From Porodaedalea pini (lineage: Eukaryota; Basidiomycota; Agaricomycetes; Hymenochaetales; Hymenochaetaceae): a DNA stretch of 64,000 nucleotides. The position numbers and the translations under genes are program-made. The notes under the pieces are model-generated. The model made no database searches, was not told where the DNA came from, and saw only the letters and a program-made list of their open reading frames with translations. How positions within the stretch are numbered: the first letter of the stretch is position 1; each line of letters opens with the position of its first letter. The stretch lies in the NCBI GenBank assembly GCA_002794775.1, contig NBAY01000008.1:310001-374000 (forward strand), given 5' to 3'. This document shows positions 34,531-45,670 of this stretch, piece after piece.

Positions 34531-36683
34531 ATGTCTGTCGTAGTCGAGGACAAGATTGAAGGGATGCATGAAGTGAAGGATGCACCCTCGCTGAGCTCCC
34601 TCGAGAGCGGCTCGCCAGCTGATGGAACCCAGCATGTGGCTCTCAAGAGACAGCTCAAGAGTAGGCATATTTCCATGATTAGGTGAGATGCATCTCTATA
34701 GTTTCGCGGAATTCTTCTAATCTCTTTTGGCTACAGTATCGCCGGTTGGTGCACTTCCCTTCTCACGTACAGACAGTCTGATTGATCTTCGTATGCATAA
34801 GGTGTGATTGGAGTGGGTCTGTTCGTCGGAACGGCCACGTCTCTCAAGAACGGCGGTCCACTTGGCTTATTTCTCGGTTACGCCACCATGGGCACGATAT
34901 GCTATTCGGTCATGGTAGGGTCCCCTCTAAATAGTTATTGAATGGCTCGACGTTTATTCAGCCTTGGCCTTCGTGAAGATTTGTCTTGGTGAAATGATCG
35001 CATACCTTCCCATTCCAGGTGGCCATATCAAGCTTGCGGAACGCTTCGTAGACCCGGCGCTTTCGTTCACTATGGGCTGGAATTACTGGTACAGCTGGGC
35101 CGTCCTCCTTCCGACTGAAATGAGTGCCGCTGCCGTCTTGATGTCATTCTGGAAATCCGTTCGTAATAACACCGAAATCATGCACAACGCGACTTCGAAC
35201 ATATGCTTATCTAGCCGGATGAAGTGAACCCAGCTGTGTGGATAACGATGTGTCTTGTTGTCGTGGTCACAATCAACCTGTTCGGCGCTGGTATGTAGAT
35301 TCATCTATCCGTCACTATACTTAAAGTCTGATATCGGAAGTTAGGTGCTTACGGCGAATGCGAATTTATATTTGCATCAATCAAGGTTATCACCGTCATT
35401 GGCCTCATTGTATGCTGCCGTCCCACTCTGGTCTTAATTTTGCAACCCAGCAGCCGTTTTATTTAGATCCTTGGAATCATCCTCGATCTCGGAGGCGGCC
35501 CGAATCACGATCGCCTTGGTTTTCGGTACTGGAAGAATCCTGGTGTGTTTGTCCAGTATGAGGACATCACCGGCGCGAAGGGTAGGTTCTTAGGTTGGTG
35601 GGCAGTGATGACGCAGGCCGCATTCTCATTCACCGGGACGGAGATTGTTGCTGTGAGCCTATTTTTGCGCATTCCGCTCATTTGCCATATTGAAGCAGTC
35701 TTCGCGAATCAGATTGCTGCAGGGGAGGCCAAGAATCCACGCAAGAACATCCCCAGAGCGATCAAGCGCGTGTATATCCGAATCTTGCTTTTTTATCTTG
35801 GCGGGACGTTCATAATTGGACTCCTTGTTCCATCGACTAATGAGAGCCTCGACCTCGAAAACTCGACTGCAGCAAAATCTCCATTTGTGATCGCTATCAA
35901 GGCAGCAGGCATTGGCGGTCTGCCCCATGTCATAAACGGAGCGCTACTCACCTCTGCATGGTCAGCCGGATCCTCCGACTTGTACACGTCTTCGCGTGCG
36001 ATATATGGCCTCGCCCTTGCAGGCAACGCGCCAAAGATCTTCGCGCGTACAACGAAGTCGGGTCTCCCCCTCCCAGCAATTGTCTTCACCTCCCTCTTTG
36101 GGCTCCTTGCGTACATGAGTGTAGACTCCGGTGCAGGGACAGTATTCAACTGGTTCGTTAATTTGACTGCAATCGCAGGCTTGATGACTTGGTTCGGCAT
36201 CGCTTTTACGTATCTGCGCTTTCGCGAGGGCCTCCGTGCGCAGGGTTTTGACCGCTCACAGCTTCCGTATACTAGCAAGTTGAACCCATATGTAGCATGG
36301 TATGCGGTGATAGCCTGTCCAGTTATCTCACTCGTGAGTAGCACCAGCTGGGGACTCCTCCTTACTACCAAAGCTGATGCCTTTCTAAGTTTTCCGGCTT
36401 CTCCGTTTTCTTGAAGGGCAACTTTTCGGCCGCAACTTTCATCACAAATTATCTGCCACTCGCTCTTTTCCCTGTCTTGTACCTTGGAGCGCGATTCTAC
36501 CTAAAATGCAGGCCAATCAGCGCTTCCGATATGGACTTCTTTTCAGGTTTGAAGAAGATCGAGGATGAGACATACGATGAACCGCCACCACGTAACGGAC
36601 TAGAGCGCTTCTGGCAGTCATTAGTGAGCTTTCGCTCTTTTACTGTGAACCAAGCACACACTAACATGGTACTCCAGATGTGA
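34531..36683 (+). CDS. Amino-acid permease (fungal YAT family)
   Basis: A plasma-membrane amino-acid/proton symporter of the amino-acid-polyamine-organocation superfamily. The start ATG 34531-34533 begins an acidic hydrophilic tail, then LKSRHISMISIAGVIGVGLFVGTATSLKNGGPLGLFLGY across two introns, the standard first-helix signature. Further helices are FVKICLGEMIAYLPIPGGH, FTMGWNYWYSWAVLLPTEMSAAA, AAFSFTGTEIV followed by AAGEAKNPRKNIPRAIKRV, SAWSAGSSDLYTSSRAIYGLA and LNPYVAWYAV. The C-terminus is cytosolic and charged (DEPPPRNGLERFW). The stop at 36681-36683 follows a short unusual tail, so a further intron near the end is possible. About ten short introns in all. Exact substrate unknown. Confidence 0.88.
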
Positions 36684-37369
36684 ACGTCTGTTTTATATTC
36701 CCTAGACTCGTGATGAACTTGTACACTCAGCATTCGCTGCTTCTTTTCGCGCTTCATTTCTAAAATGGCTCAAGGCTTTGTCCACAATGAGAAATTAAGG
36801 CATTTTCGCGTTCTTGAGTGCATGAATCCACTTGAAGGTGGCTGGAGGGACAAAGGGCAAGACGCCGAGACGCGTCGCGACGCGCCAACATTGCCTGATC
36901 CAGGACCTGGTCCGTGCGCATAATCTGCGAGGTATATATGCAAACCATCATTATGTAAAAAACCTCTACCACTCTGGCCTTTTGGCTTAGATCAAGTGTA
37001 GTATCTGTTCTTAATAGTTTAACCACTATTATGAGGGCACCGCCCTCATTCTTGGTTATCTAATTTTTGCCGCCCTTGTCCCGCCGAGCTCTGCTTGCAA
37101 CTTGGCGGGCGCGATGACCTTGCTACTGCACTGCCGGCTTGTGTCGTCGGGGGATTCTACTTCTCTCTTCTCTTCGCTGCAGTTCCCACTTTCCACTTAT
37201 TTCAGTGGAAGACGGTCTTCAGCGAATGGATTTGAGCTTTCTTGTTAAATGAATAGTAAAATGTAATTCAAAAATAAAAATTCTTTAATGGTACCGATAT
37301 CTAGAGTGTCAAGTGATGTGAGACGGTGTACAGCAGTCGATACAGGTAAATGTATAACAACACAATCAT
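36684..37369. other. Convergent intergenic region
   Basis: About 690 bp between the permease stop and the DUF6699-like stop. The stretch 37230-37290 is AT-rich. The short frames in it carry no motif. Nothing further is recognised. Confidence 0.5.
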
Positions 37370-38284
37370 TCAAGCTGTGAGTGACATGACAAATATGTTT
37401 GGGGCTGTATAACCTAGCCGAGCCTTCGCAAACTCATCATCACGCTCCAGTCCGTCGAAGAACGTCTTGTCACGAAGCCAGTCTGAATTGAAATGTGCAG
37501 ATACGTGAGTGTGCCATACTTCAATCCACACACAACACACGAGCTCACCGATGCGCTTGCACCGGTTAGGTGGGAAGTCAACATTCCATCCTGTATACCT
37601 CACGCCTCCCGTCTCCCTGCCGACCGCGGTGCGCTTCACGCGATCTTGCATCGCAGGCGGGAGCGCAGCGAACTCTTCCTCCGTCAATGCATTATCCGCA
37701 TATCTGCAAAAACCACAACCAATGTCGGCCATACGAGTGCACAAGAGTTGAGGACGACGACGAACTCTTTCCAAATCTTCCCACATATGTCTGCTAGAGA
37801 CACGCCGAGCGGGTTCTTCACGATCGTGCACCATGGGCTCCCGCGGGTGATGATGACGAGCTCCGTCACGCGGGGCAGCGTCGCGACCTCGTCCTTCGCG
37901 GTGAACTCAAGGTCGCGATCGCGTGCGTCGGCATTGAAGCCCGTGGCTCTTCCTAATGTCTTGTGCTTCAGCGACGCAAAAGTCGTTCATTGTGTTTTCG
38001 AACTCACCAGTGAGCAGGTGGAAAACAAGGTGGAAGCTCTTTAATGAGTGCGTTAAAATAGGATGCAATTCTAGCTTGGGCCCCAATAGATACAGCTAAT
38101 CGAAATGTCGAGAGGCATGTCAGATTTCTGGAAGTTTATGACATCTGAGAGCAACTTGCTCGCCTCTGTAGGTGCGAGAACGGGACCATCTTCGGATGCA
38201 TGCGTTCGGAGTCAGTATAGATAGATTACGATAGCAGCGCCGCTTACATGCTGTCCCAGGAGCCCACTTCGTTCCTTCCGTCAT
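37370..38284 (-). CDS. DUF6699-like basidiomycete protein
   Basis: A cytosolic-type protein of unknown function in about five exons. The start at 38282-38284 begins MTEGTKWAPGTA. After an intron come LAPTEASKLLSDVINFQ and, in the next exon, a hydrophobic block ILTHSLKSFHLVFHLLTG. The conserved middle reads LPRVTELVIITRGSPWCTIVKNP, then LGVSLADICGKIWKE, and across an intron YADNALTEEEFAALPP. The last exons give GVRYTGWNVDFP and DWLRDKTFFDGLERDDEFAKAR. The pattern of an LPWxIxVKNPxGVxxxDVLxxIxxxL block, an EEEFxxLPP block and a RDKTFFxGL ending is what I know as the DUF6699 domain of mushrooms. One internal exon boundary (near 38095-38150) is uncertain because the donor is weak. Confidence 0.65.
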
Positions 38285-38659
38285 GATTTACGAAAAACTC
38301 AGGCAACCAAGAAGGGGACGGTAAAGACAGAGTTGCTAGCAATGCAGAGAGGAATCAGGACGCAGGGGAAGAGGGAATTAAAGAGTGTGAGAGGAGATGG
38401 AGGGACGGGCGCCTAGGGGCACGTTGCATGATCAAACAGCTGGAGCAGTGCAGCGCTTGTTTTTTTTTTAAAGATCTGTATCGATGAAGAGCACAAATGA
38501 CTGATTCTCTAAAGAAAAAAAACGGTGCGAACAATAATACAATTTGATACCAGGACAGCATATGAGAACGAGATTGTCAACTGAAATAAAAACTCTTGCT
38601 AATTCTCTACCCCCTCTAGCTGGCAAAATGATGCGTACTCGTACACGGGGCTTCGCTCT
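38285..38659. other. Intergenic region
   Basis: About 375 bp with an internal T-run near 38460-38469 and an A-run near 38512-38521. It should hold the DUF6699-like gene's promoter and the 3' end of the next minus-strand gene. Nothing else is seen. Confidence 0.45.
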
Positions 38660-41142
38660 CTAGAAAAGCCGTTGCATGTACGCAAGAACATCAACAGTCG
38701 AGCACACTCGAATGCCCAAACCAGCCGCAACGAGGACGCCCAGCGACATCATAGTCCATGTACCCACGCGCGAGATAAGGCTCGCAGACTCGCCTACGCG
38801 CGGCGGCATGCGCGGGGTTAGCACCTTCTTCATCACCCTCAGCTTCTTTTCCGTGTACGGCGGGTAGCGGCTGCTCATGAAGAATTCCACCCTGTTGACG
38901 ACTTTAGCGCGAAACAAAAGTGATATGATATGTTTAGACCTACAACTTGGGGGAGTCGAGCGTCGAGCGGAAGTGTGTGAAGGTATCAAAGCCCCATTCC
39001 CCAGTGTGTTGGCCAACTGCAAAAAAAAAGCTCAGAAGGTGCATGTGCCGTAGAATGATAGATCTATTACAGCCGCTTTCACCAACACCTCCGAAAGGAA
39101 GACCTTCGACTAGTAAAAAAAGAAAAGGACTAAACATCGTGCGATGATAATAAGAGGACTTAGTACGCACTAGCTAAATGCAAGAGTGTGTCGTTGCAGA
39201 CTCCGGCTCCACTCCGAGTGCTATCGAGGACTAGAACAGAGACAAGTTAAGAACAGTTGTCAACTAGGTCATGAAGGAGTTTCGAAAGATCACCTCTTTT
39301 CTTCATCGCCGCATCTGACGTGAATACGTACAGCACTAGTGGATGCTCACTACGGGAGGAGAAAACACTCAGCTCCTCGCGTCTACCGCTGTGAAAACAA
39401 CTCACCGAGCATTCACGAAAGCGATAGCTTCGTCCAAGTTTTTGATAGTAAGAATAGGAATTATCGGACCAAAGATCTCCTGACTCATAAGTGAGTCATC
39501 AGGCGAAACGTCCTTCACGATCGTTGGAGCGATGAACCTCTGCGCCGCATCTGTCTCTCCTCCAATTACGACCTGCCCCTTAGTATCGTCGAGCATCGCC
39601 TTGATACGGTTATAGTGGGCGTCGGTAGCAATCCGCGCGTATGAATCCGATTTCAAGGGACCATCCGGGTAAAATGTGTTATATCTGAACCATCAGAATA
39701 TCGGGGTTTAGTAAACACTTCGAGAGAAATGCAAAGCAATGACATACACTTCATGGAATGCAGCAATCAGTTTATCTTGTGCTTCAGCAGGAATAAGTAT
39801 ATAATCAGGGGCAATGCATGTCTGTAAAATCGCCCATGAGAAGATGTATCAGGGACTGGATGCATGTAAATCGTACTTGGCCAGCGTTGCTGAATCGTCC
39901 CCAAGCAATACGCTTAGCCGCCACCGTCAAGTCATAGTTGGGATCGACGATGACAGGATTCTTTCCTAGATAAACACCTTGATAAGTAATTATGGTATTT
40001 ACATTGTCGAGATACCGTACCTCCGAGCTGAATTTATTGGAATTAGCTGAGGATGGAAATTGAAGAATAAAAGACAATCACCTCAAGAGTCAGCGGAGTT
40101 AAATGTTTTGCCGCGGCGGCGGCGACGATACGACCGACTTTCCCACCTCCTATACCCACTATTAACTCAAATCAAGCCCGGAAAGGGAGATTGTTTCTTA
40201 CCAGTGTACATGACTGGAATATACTGCACTTAGTATGGACTAGAAATCACCATGCATCGAAAAGACATACTATGGTCCCATTTTAGCTCGAGAAGCTTGG
40301 CAAACAGTCAACAACCGCAACAACAACGAACGGAACTAGGCATTATTCACCTTCGTCGTCTCAGGAACCGCCCCGTTGACAATGCGATACAGACTCGTAT
40401 CAAGATATTTTGGAACTAGCTCTGCTAGCAAGGATGCTACAGCGCGGGAAGATTCCGCCGCCTTTATGACTACAGCATTCCCTGCTGCTATGGCTGCAGA
40501 CTAATTAAAAAAAAGTCACGCTTGAATACTCGAAGATATTGATTCAGGTTCTTACCATAGGACCAAGAGTAAGGAGAGCCGGATAGTTGAATGCGCTGCA
40601 AAACACGGACAGGTTGAGGAGCCGGGCTATCGAGTTACGACAGTAATACTTGCCCAATGATTAGGACAACGCCCTTTGGGTCTCTGCGGACCCTAGGCCT
40701 CAGAAACACGGTATCTGGACGAAGCGGCGCGCGTTCGTCTTTCGCCCATTTCTCGACCTTATTGTGAGCCTCGACAATGTCATTCAAGACAGTTGCCAGT
40801 TCAAGCCTGTCACGCAGAATGTTGGTCTGGACGAAAAAAGGAAACGCAAGAAGGACGCACCCAAAAGCCTCAAGTGGAGGCTTGCCAACATCATGCGCCA
40901 GAGCGTCTTGAAACCTTGTTAGGTTGTCTTTGACCATGTATGCAAGCTGAGATAGCTGCTGTTTGCGAAACGCGATAGGCCTGGACCTCCCTTTGAGAAA
41001 TTCGGCCCTCAGATTCGCGTGAATCTGTGAAATACGTAGCAAATAGTCGTCTCAGAGCGCAAACAAGCCATTTCTAAAAAGGTCCTTGGCTTACCGACTC
41101 AATCTCGTCAAGCGTGTCATATTTGAGCTCAACAATTACCAT
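38660..41142 (-). CDS. Fatty aldehyde dehydrogenase, membrane-anchored (Hfd1/ALDH3-like)
   Basis: A class 3 aldehyde dehydrogenase oxidising long-chain aldehydes, anchored in the ER or outer mitochondrial membrane by its C-terminus. The start ATG 41140-41142 begins MVIVELKYDTLDEIE. The N-terminal helices carry RKQQLSQLAYMVKDN, GKPPLEAFG and LNDIVEAHNKVEKW, then PKGVVLIIG. The glutamate motif is LTLELGGKNPVIVDP; the catalytic cysteine is in GRFSNAGQTCIAPDYIL, formed across an intron near 39828-39875. Later come SQEIFGPIIPIL and LPFGGVGESG. The last exon ends in a membrane segment, MMSLGVLVAAGLGIRVC, preceded by KKVLTPRMPP. About ten short introns. Stop at 38660-38662. The substrate class is inferred from the anchor and from similarity to Hfd1. 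Confidence 0.87.
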
Positions 41143-41727
41143 TTTACCTCTTGAAAGACGAACACGTCGCGGTTTGGGGTCAAGCTTTGGTATTCGTGTA
41201 GTGTGGCCTTTGAGGAGGAGCCTTTTATTCGCTTCAAGTTCGTTGGAGTCCCGACGGAGCTTGGAAAGAAGATTGGAAGGGAGGACTCGGGATGGCCGTC
41301 ATGAGAACGCGGCTTGGCAGCTGTTTCTCTACCAGTTGACTAGAAGCTGCCGTCTCGTGCCATTCCAGGGAAGAAGAATATTATCCGATGCGAAAATACA
41401 CCACAGCCTCGGACTGTCCACTCCAAAAATTGTAGCGCATATGTCAGTCTCTATACACAGGAATACAACCTTTCTAGTTGCGTTTTGCTCCTGTGGCTAT
41501 CCTGGGTAACGATTAACGGAGATTTGAGAGGTGAATCGAGCCAAATTCACCATGTGGGAATATCTGTAGCTATCATCCTTCATCTCGCAATAAGATTTTG
41601 ATTGGCTCGCCAAGGATCGAACTGCAATTGTGTCCGAGTCATTCAAACGCAGGCACTGTCACATGAACAAGTTGGCCATGGGTGGGAAGAATCTGTTCTT
41701 CACTTTACCTCTTGCGAATGTACAAGC
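41143..41727. other. Intergenic region between divergent genes
   Basis: About 585 bp between the divergent aldehyde dehydrogenase and the next plus-strand gene; it should contain both promoters. Nothing further is recognised. Confidence 0.4.
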
Positions 41728-44383
41728 ATGTTGTCTTCGCTTCTAATTGATCTACTGACGGGACGACGGGAGTACGACGGGATACCGTCGAGAAGGACGG
41801 CAAGGCAAGCTCCTGCCACAGTGCCAGTGCCAGTGCTTGCGTCGCATTTCGCCGTCGGTTATTTCCGTTGGTAAACACTCGCTTGATCGCTTGGCTCTGG
41901 CTTCGCAATTTGAAAACGTCCAGTCTGAGACGAATCTTCCCATCAGCCTCAGTAAACTTTTAGAGAAAACTGAATACTCAGCGCTATTGAGTTCTTTCGC
42001 ATCTCCATGTTCAAGAAAGGTCCTGGACATGATCAAGAACGAAGAGCTGGGCTCTCAGGAAGTTGAGAAAGAGAGTGTCGATCACGTTAGACTAATGACT
42101 GGCGTGCGTCTATCCCCTATCATCACATCTATGTAATCTATGTGAGTGGATAGGCGTCTAGATAACGTTGAGAGATAGAGACCCGAATATAGACCTTCCT
42201 CAAAATGTGAGTTAGGTGAGTTCATTGTCGATTATGGAGGTGACCAACTCAACGTGTCGTTCCCTTTGTAAATCGGATGGTCGCGTTCGCGAAGGTGAAG
42301 ATCGAGAAGAAGAGCTCACCGAGTCTTACGACGACCAAACAAGTGCGGTAGCTCTTGTTTTCTCTTTCTCCGTTGCTTACCTTTCTCTGAGCCAGGAGAG
42401 CCCGAGCGATGTGCAGGAGTCCAACGCCACTTCGGCAGGCAGTCCCGTAGGTGTTGAGTCTGAAAGAGAGGTCATTAGCAGTACTATCAGACTGGTAGAA
42501 AAGTGAGTTGATGTCATCCTCGCCGCAGGTGAAACACGAAGAGGAAGATGTGCGTCTATCTCTGGGGGGACCTGAACAGGTACCTCAAGTGTTACTTTCA
42601 TGCAGTGTGATCCTGAATTCATCCTGAACTTCTCTAGGGAGGCGGACAAGAAAGTACAGCGTTTTCTATGCTTGAAAATGTTCAAGGAGAAACGCTTCAA
42701 AGCGGACTAGCAGATTCTGCGATGGTAACTGAACTTAACGGTAATTCTGTCACAATGGCATTCATTAATGATCTCAGATCACACCATTCTCCACAGGTTT
42801 GAGCGAGGAACTTCCTCCGGCGGTGTTAGAACAGACCGAAGCTGACTCCTCGAGATCTCCAACTCAGTCACCACTCCGAGTAACTCCTACCACGGAGCAA
42901 CCTGCATCGGTTGAAGCTGTCGGCGTGGACAGGTAACTGCTTCGGCGAGTGGTTGAAGTTGCCATACCAATTCCTCCGCGGAAACATCCACAGGCTCCTA
43001 CCAGCCCGATTGCTCCCAAACTGGAGCCTTCGCCATCACTTGCTTTAGATGCCTTGCTAAACATCGGAGATGCTATTTGTCCCGTCGGCTCGGGAGTGAA
43101 TACCAACCCCGAGCCAGTTGTTATTGCTGAGGAGCAGAACGAGGAAGATATTGCCGCGTTCTTGGCAGAAAGAGAGAACGTACGTGTACAGTATCCGCTC
43201 GTGACATATTTCACCAAGTGATTATACTTCAGCCCGTCCCGAAGAAAGCCAAGAAAAAAGACGAACTTGTCGCTCTTCCTGATGACACTGTTTATAACAT
43301 CATCAAACAGACCGGACTCACTGACGCTGCTCTCCCAGAGATTGACCTCAGAGTACGAGACACGCTTCTGAGCTGTTATCTTATCTCGGATGTTCTGGGT
43401 GGGAGCCCGCAAGAAACTTTCCCCACTCCCCGGGCAGAGAAGGTCGCCGAGCACGGACACAAAGCTTACATCTGCTTTAAACGCTCATTCAACCCTTTTG
43501 CGCCCCAATTACCTGGCAGATCGGGTCTGTTCTTTGGTAGCACGCGAAAGGAAAGCAGGGATGGCAATCGTGAAGAGGATCCGATGGTGTACCCCTATTT
43601 CATCCGAGTTGATAGCAACAAATGGCATTACCTTGGCCATTACATGTTGAGTGGCGGGAGAGCACTCACAGTTGAGGAATGGAGGCAACAATCGGCTCTC
43701 GTAAGCTCTGCACATTTTCTGAAATACTGGGCCATTGAGTATATTTCGTGTATAGTGCAGGAGGACAAGGTGACGGACGTTGGGACTAACAAAGGATTTA
43801 TGTCCCATCGGGCGTATATTCGCCTACGTCTTGATCTCGAAGACAACGAATTTGACGTCGAGGCAATCAAGGCGCTCGAGGCCGAAATGAAGACGAGTAA
43901 ACGCTTGGACGATATCTCCCTAGACCAAGTTGAGAGAGCCTTCGAACGCGGCATATCGTGAACTCATGTCCCTTTATATGCAAACTCAAGGAACACTAAA
44001 AAGAGTTTTATCCTCAGTTGATTGATGCAATACGCATGCAGTGCGTTCATTACGATGTCGCATTTCAACAAAACCTCTATGACAAGTCACTCAACTGGGC
44101 GCCCCCTGCCAAAAAGAAAAGTGACGCAGGAGTGAAGCGCAAGCATGAGGCTAAAATCGAGAGCGACTCAGATGGAGTACAGATCGTCAGTGCTGTAAAG
44201 AAGGCTGCATCTAAGAGGAAAACAGGCACGCAACGTCGTTGAAAAAAACCACAGTCACGGGCAGACGATTCAGATGGTGCGATAGACATTGTCGATCTTG
44301 AAAACATTCGCGAGCGGAGCTATGCTGCTCCGGGCACCAGAAGTCGACCGGCGAAGAAGGTGAAGTCCTTTACCATTCTTTAG
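41728..44383 (+). CDS. DUF6697-like basidiomycete protein, 3' end disrupted
   Basis: A multi-exon gene of unknown function. The first exons are uncertain; an ATG at 41728 is a candidate. Low-complexity acidic exons follow (EREELTES-like and SPSDVQESNATSAGSP segments), then one large conserved exon, 43252-43961: KKAKKKDELVALPDDTVYNI, DLRVRDTLLSCYLISDVLGG, VYPYFIRVDSNKWHYLGHYM, ALTVEEWRQQSALV and RAYIRLRLDLEDNEFDVEAI. This resembles the DUF6697 domain, which is common in mushrooms; function unknown. The end is damaged or misread: the exon at 43961 runs into a stop without a clean splice to the next coding exon (CVHYDVAFQQNLYDKSLNW, from about 44018), and a TGA at 44240-44242 interrupts a frame that stays open to TAG 44381-44383. 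Confidence 0.5.
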
Positions 44384-44641
44384 GGCCATATATTTCTTTC
44401 CTTCATGCTGTCCCCATGCCTTCGCAAACGTCATACACAATTGTACACTACACCCTTCTGCTCCCCTGGCAAGATATTGATAATTTACGTGGTATCTCTC
44501 GCACTCTCTCGTGCACTGTTCGTCCGTCTCAATCATAGCGCAAAAGCCCTGAGGTAAAGAATGACCGGCGAAGAAAATAAAATGTTCAGACAGACATAAA
44601 CAAAGAAGGTCGTAAGCGCTTCTGCCCTAAAGTACACACAA

Positions 44642-45537
44642 CTATAGACTGCGCGAACCTATTCGCGCCAGCGTGTCTTCGCTGTTCTCTTGTTCCTCCA
44701 CGCTGTCGGACTGAGCGACCTAGTGGATATGTGTCGGAGCGTAGGCATTCAGTGAGAAAGGAGGGATGGGAAGATGTTTGGTGATGATGGGGACGTACAA
44801 CACGCAGAACCGACTTCTTCGACGACTCTTGTAGTTCTCCGGCGATGATCAGTTCATCCAGGATCTGTGTGAAATAAAAGTCAGCTTGAAAGCATTGTCT
44901 GAAGCACAAGCGAGTACCGCTCACCGCATATGCCTTCTGGAAGTTAAATATCCTGCAAGCGTGCAAAAACATAAGTAAGTCATCCAGCATAACGTGAATA
45001 AGAAGTTCAAAGCCCTCACAAATCGAGCTCGCAAACCTATTGCACATTTGAAACAAGCAGTTAGCCCGAGTCGAAGCAAATGAATGCGCGCGGGCGAAGC
45101 TCACGTTTCCAAAATAGCGGTCCAGCACCTCGACATAACGGTGAATGATCTCGAGTGTGATGAGCTCGTTGTCTCCCGCGCTGATGCCGGTCACGAAGAA
45201 GAGCGACGCGTAGCGGCGGTATACGACCTTCGAGTCTGCAACACCGCGTCCGTTGTTTCATTCACAGTTCACAGTGTATCCACATAGAGCTGAATGAAAT
45301 GTACCTTTGTACTCCAGGAAATTGCACATGCGCGTGCGGCGTGCTAGGACGAGCTGTGTGACGTCCTTGACGATCTTCGCCTTCGTCTTTGGTGGGAGCG
45401 TCGTAAACCACTTCGCGAGGCGCACTTTGCCTAAGAGCAAGAAAGATACGATTATTAGTACAGGCTTACTGCGACACGGGGAAAAAAAACTGCAGTTTTC
45501 TACCTTGACGCGATACGAGTAGGATATACTCGATCAT
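44642..45537 (-). CDS. AP-1 complex sigma subunit (clathrin adaptor small chain)
   Basis: The small subunit of the AP-1 clathrin adaptor, which sorts cargo at the trans-Golgi and endosomes. The start ATG 45535-45537 gives MIEYILLVSRQG, then KVRLAKWFTTLPPKTKAKIV, LVLARRTRMCNFLEYK, SKVVYRRYASLFFVTGI, DNELITLEIIHRYVEVLDRY and ELDLIFNFQKAYA, LDELIIAGELQESSKKSVLR. These are the AP-1 sigma hallmarks, notably RRYASLFF and the EIIHRYVEVLD run; AP-2 sigma differs in the second. The C-terminus is short and acidic, ending with TAG 44642-44644. Five short introns. The retrotransposon ORF1 begins only 133 bp upstream, so the promoter lies in or next to that element. Confidence 0.9.
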
Positions 45538-45670
45538 GGTGGATGAGCTCAGAGTCGGTGTGCAACACCAAGCGCGAAGTCATTGTGATCGTCGTGCTGC
45601 GTTTCACTCTTACCACCATCATCTCGACCGTGGGAAAGACTACTGCTGCAAAATCTTTTCGTCTCTAACG

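Noticed and set aside
42864..43460. Minus-strand open frame of 198 codons opposite the DUF6697-like exons
   Set aside because: The plus strand shows conserved, intron-consistent coding here; the antisense frame has no motif or exon support.
44642..45537. AP-2 rather than AP-1 sigma
   Set aside because: RRYASLFF with EIIHRYVEVLDRYFGNV and CNFLEYK fits AP-1 sigma; AP-2 sigma differs in these stretches.
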